Source: Candidatus Rokuibacteriota bacterium (GTDB taxonomy: Bacteria > Methylomirabilota > Methylomirabilia > Rokubacteriales > CSP1-6). From it: a stretch of DNA of 9,120 nucleotides. The position numbers and the translations under genes were made by a program. Location: NCBI GenBank assembly GCA_003221595.1, contig QHSM01000280.1:1-9120 (forward strand), written 5' to 3'. The stretch's first letter is position 1, and each line of letters begins with the position of its first letter. The notes beneath the pieces were generated by a model. The model did no database searches and had not been told where the DNA came from. It saw only the letters and a list, made by a program, of their open reading frames with translations. Below, piece after piece: positions 8,433-9,120 of this stretch.

Positions 8433-9120
8433 CGGCCTCCCGCGGCGAGCTGATCGCCATCGAGGGCGTCACCAAGCAGTACCTCACCACCTCGGGCCCC
8501 GTCGAAGCGCTCCGCGACGTCTCGCTCGCCGTCGGCGAATCCGAGTTCTGCACGCTGATCGGTCCCTCCGGGTGCGGCAAGTCCACGCTCCTCGGCATGC
8601 TCGGCGGCCTCGTGACGCCCGACGCCGGGCGCCTCCTGGTCGACGGCGAGCCGGTGAGGGGGCCGGATCCGCGTCGCGTCGCGACCGTGTTCCAGGACCC
8701 CGGTCTCTTCCCGTGGCGCACCGCTCTCGAGAACGTCGAGCTCGGGCTCGAGCTGCAGGGCGTCGCGGCGGCGCGCCGCCGTCGGGTTGCCGGCGAGCTT
8801 CTCGGCCCTCTGGGCCTCGCCGGGTTCGCGGAGAAGTACCCGCGCGAGCTGTCGGGCGGGATGAAGCAGCGCGTGGCGATCGGACGCGCGCTGGCGATCG
8901 ACGCGCAGATTCTGCTGATGGACGAGCCGTTCGGCGCGCTCGACGAGCAGACGCGTCTCCTGATGGGTGAGTGGCTCCTCGACATCTGGCGCCGCACCCG
9001 CAAGACCATCATCTTCGTCACTCACAGCCTGCACGAGGCGCTCTTCCTGTCGACCCGCGTCGCGGTGATGACGGCGAGACCCGGGCGGATCAAGGCGGTG
9101 CTCGAGCTGCCGATGGAGCA
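8429..9120 (+). CDS. ABC transporter ATP-binding protein, NitT/TauT type (3' end cut off by window)
   Basis: This is the ATPase subunit of an importer of the nitrate/sulfonate/taurine/bicarbonate class. Some 230 residues are visible and the frame is open to the window end; the family is ~250-270. Motifs: Walker A GPSGCGKST at 45-53, Q-loop Gln89 in VFQDPGLFPWRT, ABC signature LSGGMKQR at 141-148, Walker B ILLMDEP at 161-167, D-loop GALD at 169-172 and switch His199 in VTHS. LFPWRTALENV and the later AVMTARPGRI are characteristic of the SsuB/TauB/NrtD group. The start is GTG at 8429, overlapping the preceding stop (GTGA), so it is translationally coupled to the dehydrogenase. The permease and binding-protein genes would be expected just beyond the window. 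The substrate cannot be read from the ATPase. An organic acid or other precursor for the pathway is only inference. Confidence 0.93.
   Translation, partial: MTASRGELIAIEGVTKQYLTTSGPVEALRDVSLAVGESEFCTLIGPSGCGKSTLLGMLGGLVTPDAGRLLVDGEPVRGPDPRRVATVFQDPGLFPWRTALENVELGLELQGVAAARRRRVAGELLGPLGLAGFAEKYPRELSGGMKQRVAIGRALAIDAQILLMDEPFGALDEQTRLLMGEWLLDIWRRTRKTIIFVTHSLHEALFLSTRVAVMTARPGRIKAVLELPME

Overview
The window is a compact, very GC-rich bacterial segment (coding regions with strong G/C preference at third codon positions, roughly two-thirds or more G+C by eye). It is almost entirely coding, with all genes on the + strand. Codon use and gene style suit an uncultured soil or subsurface bacterium with a GC-rich genome (for example Rokubacteria/Methylomirabilota, Deltaproteobacteria-like or actinobacterial lineages). 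I cannot fix the phylum from sequence alone.

Layout, left to right: the 3' part of a GntR/UTRA transcription regulator (1-633); etfB (630-1409) and etfA (1429-2409), the two subunits of electron transfer flavoprotein; an acyl-CoA dehydrogenase carrying an in-frame 159-bp tandem duplication (2420-3736); the large subunit of a B12-dependent acyl-CoA mutase (3723-5336); a branched-chain amino acid aminotransferase (5384-6451); a HIT-family protein (6461-6883); the small, B12-binding mutase subunit (6883-7287); a second acyl-CoA dehydrogenase of normal length (7290-8432); and the 5' part of a NitT/TauT-type ABC transporter ATPase (8429 to the window end). The largest gap is 47 bases and most neighbours overlap or nearly touch, so this looks like one polycistronic, translationally coupled operon. 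I see no internal promoter or terminator, no tRNA/rRNA, no CRISPR and no mobile element.

How the genes fit together: the mutase large subunit has Phe67 and Gln185 where methylmalonyl-CoA mutase has its substrate-carboxylate contacts Tyr and Arg, and Ala94 where 2-hydroxyisobutyryl-CoA mutase has Asp. That combination matches isobutyryl-CoA mutase (IcmA/IcmB), which interconverts isobutyryl-CoA and n-butyryl-CoA. With a branched-chain aminotransferase, two acyl-CoA dehydrogenases and their electron acceptor ETF, the operon looks like a route that feeds the carbon skeleton of valine, or another branched short-chain acyl-CoA, into straight-chain beta-oxidation. The GntR/UTRA protein is the likely local regulator, and the ABC transporter may import a substrate.

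The most unusual feature is the near-perfect tandem duplication in the first acyl-CoA dehydrogenase. It adds exactly 53 residues, including a second copy of the conserved FAD-contact segment, to a protein that would otherwise have the family's normal length. Either it is a very recent mutation (or assembly error), or it is a tolerated structural variant. The junction can be traced to a 4-bp stretch within an imperfect 19-bp direct repeat.
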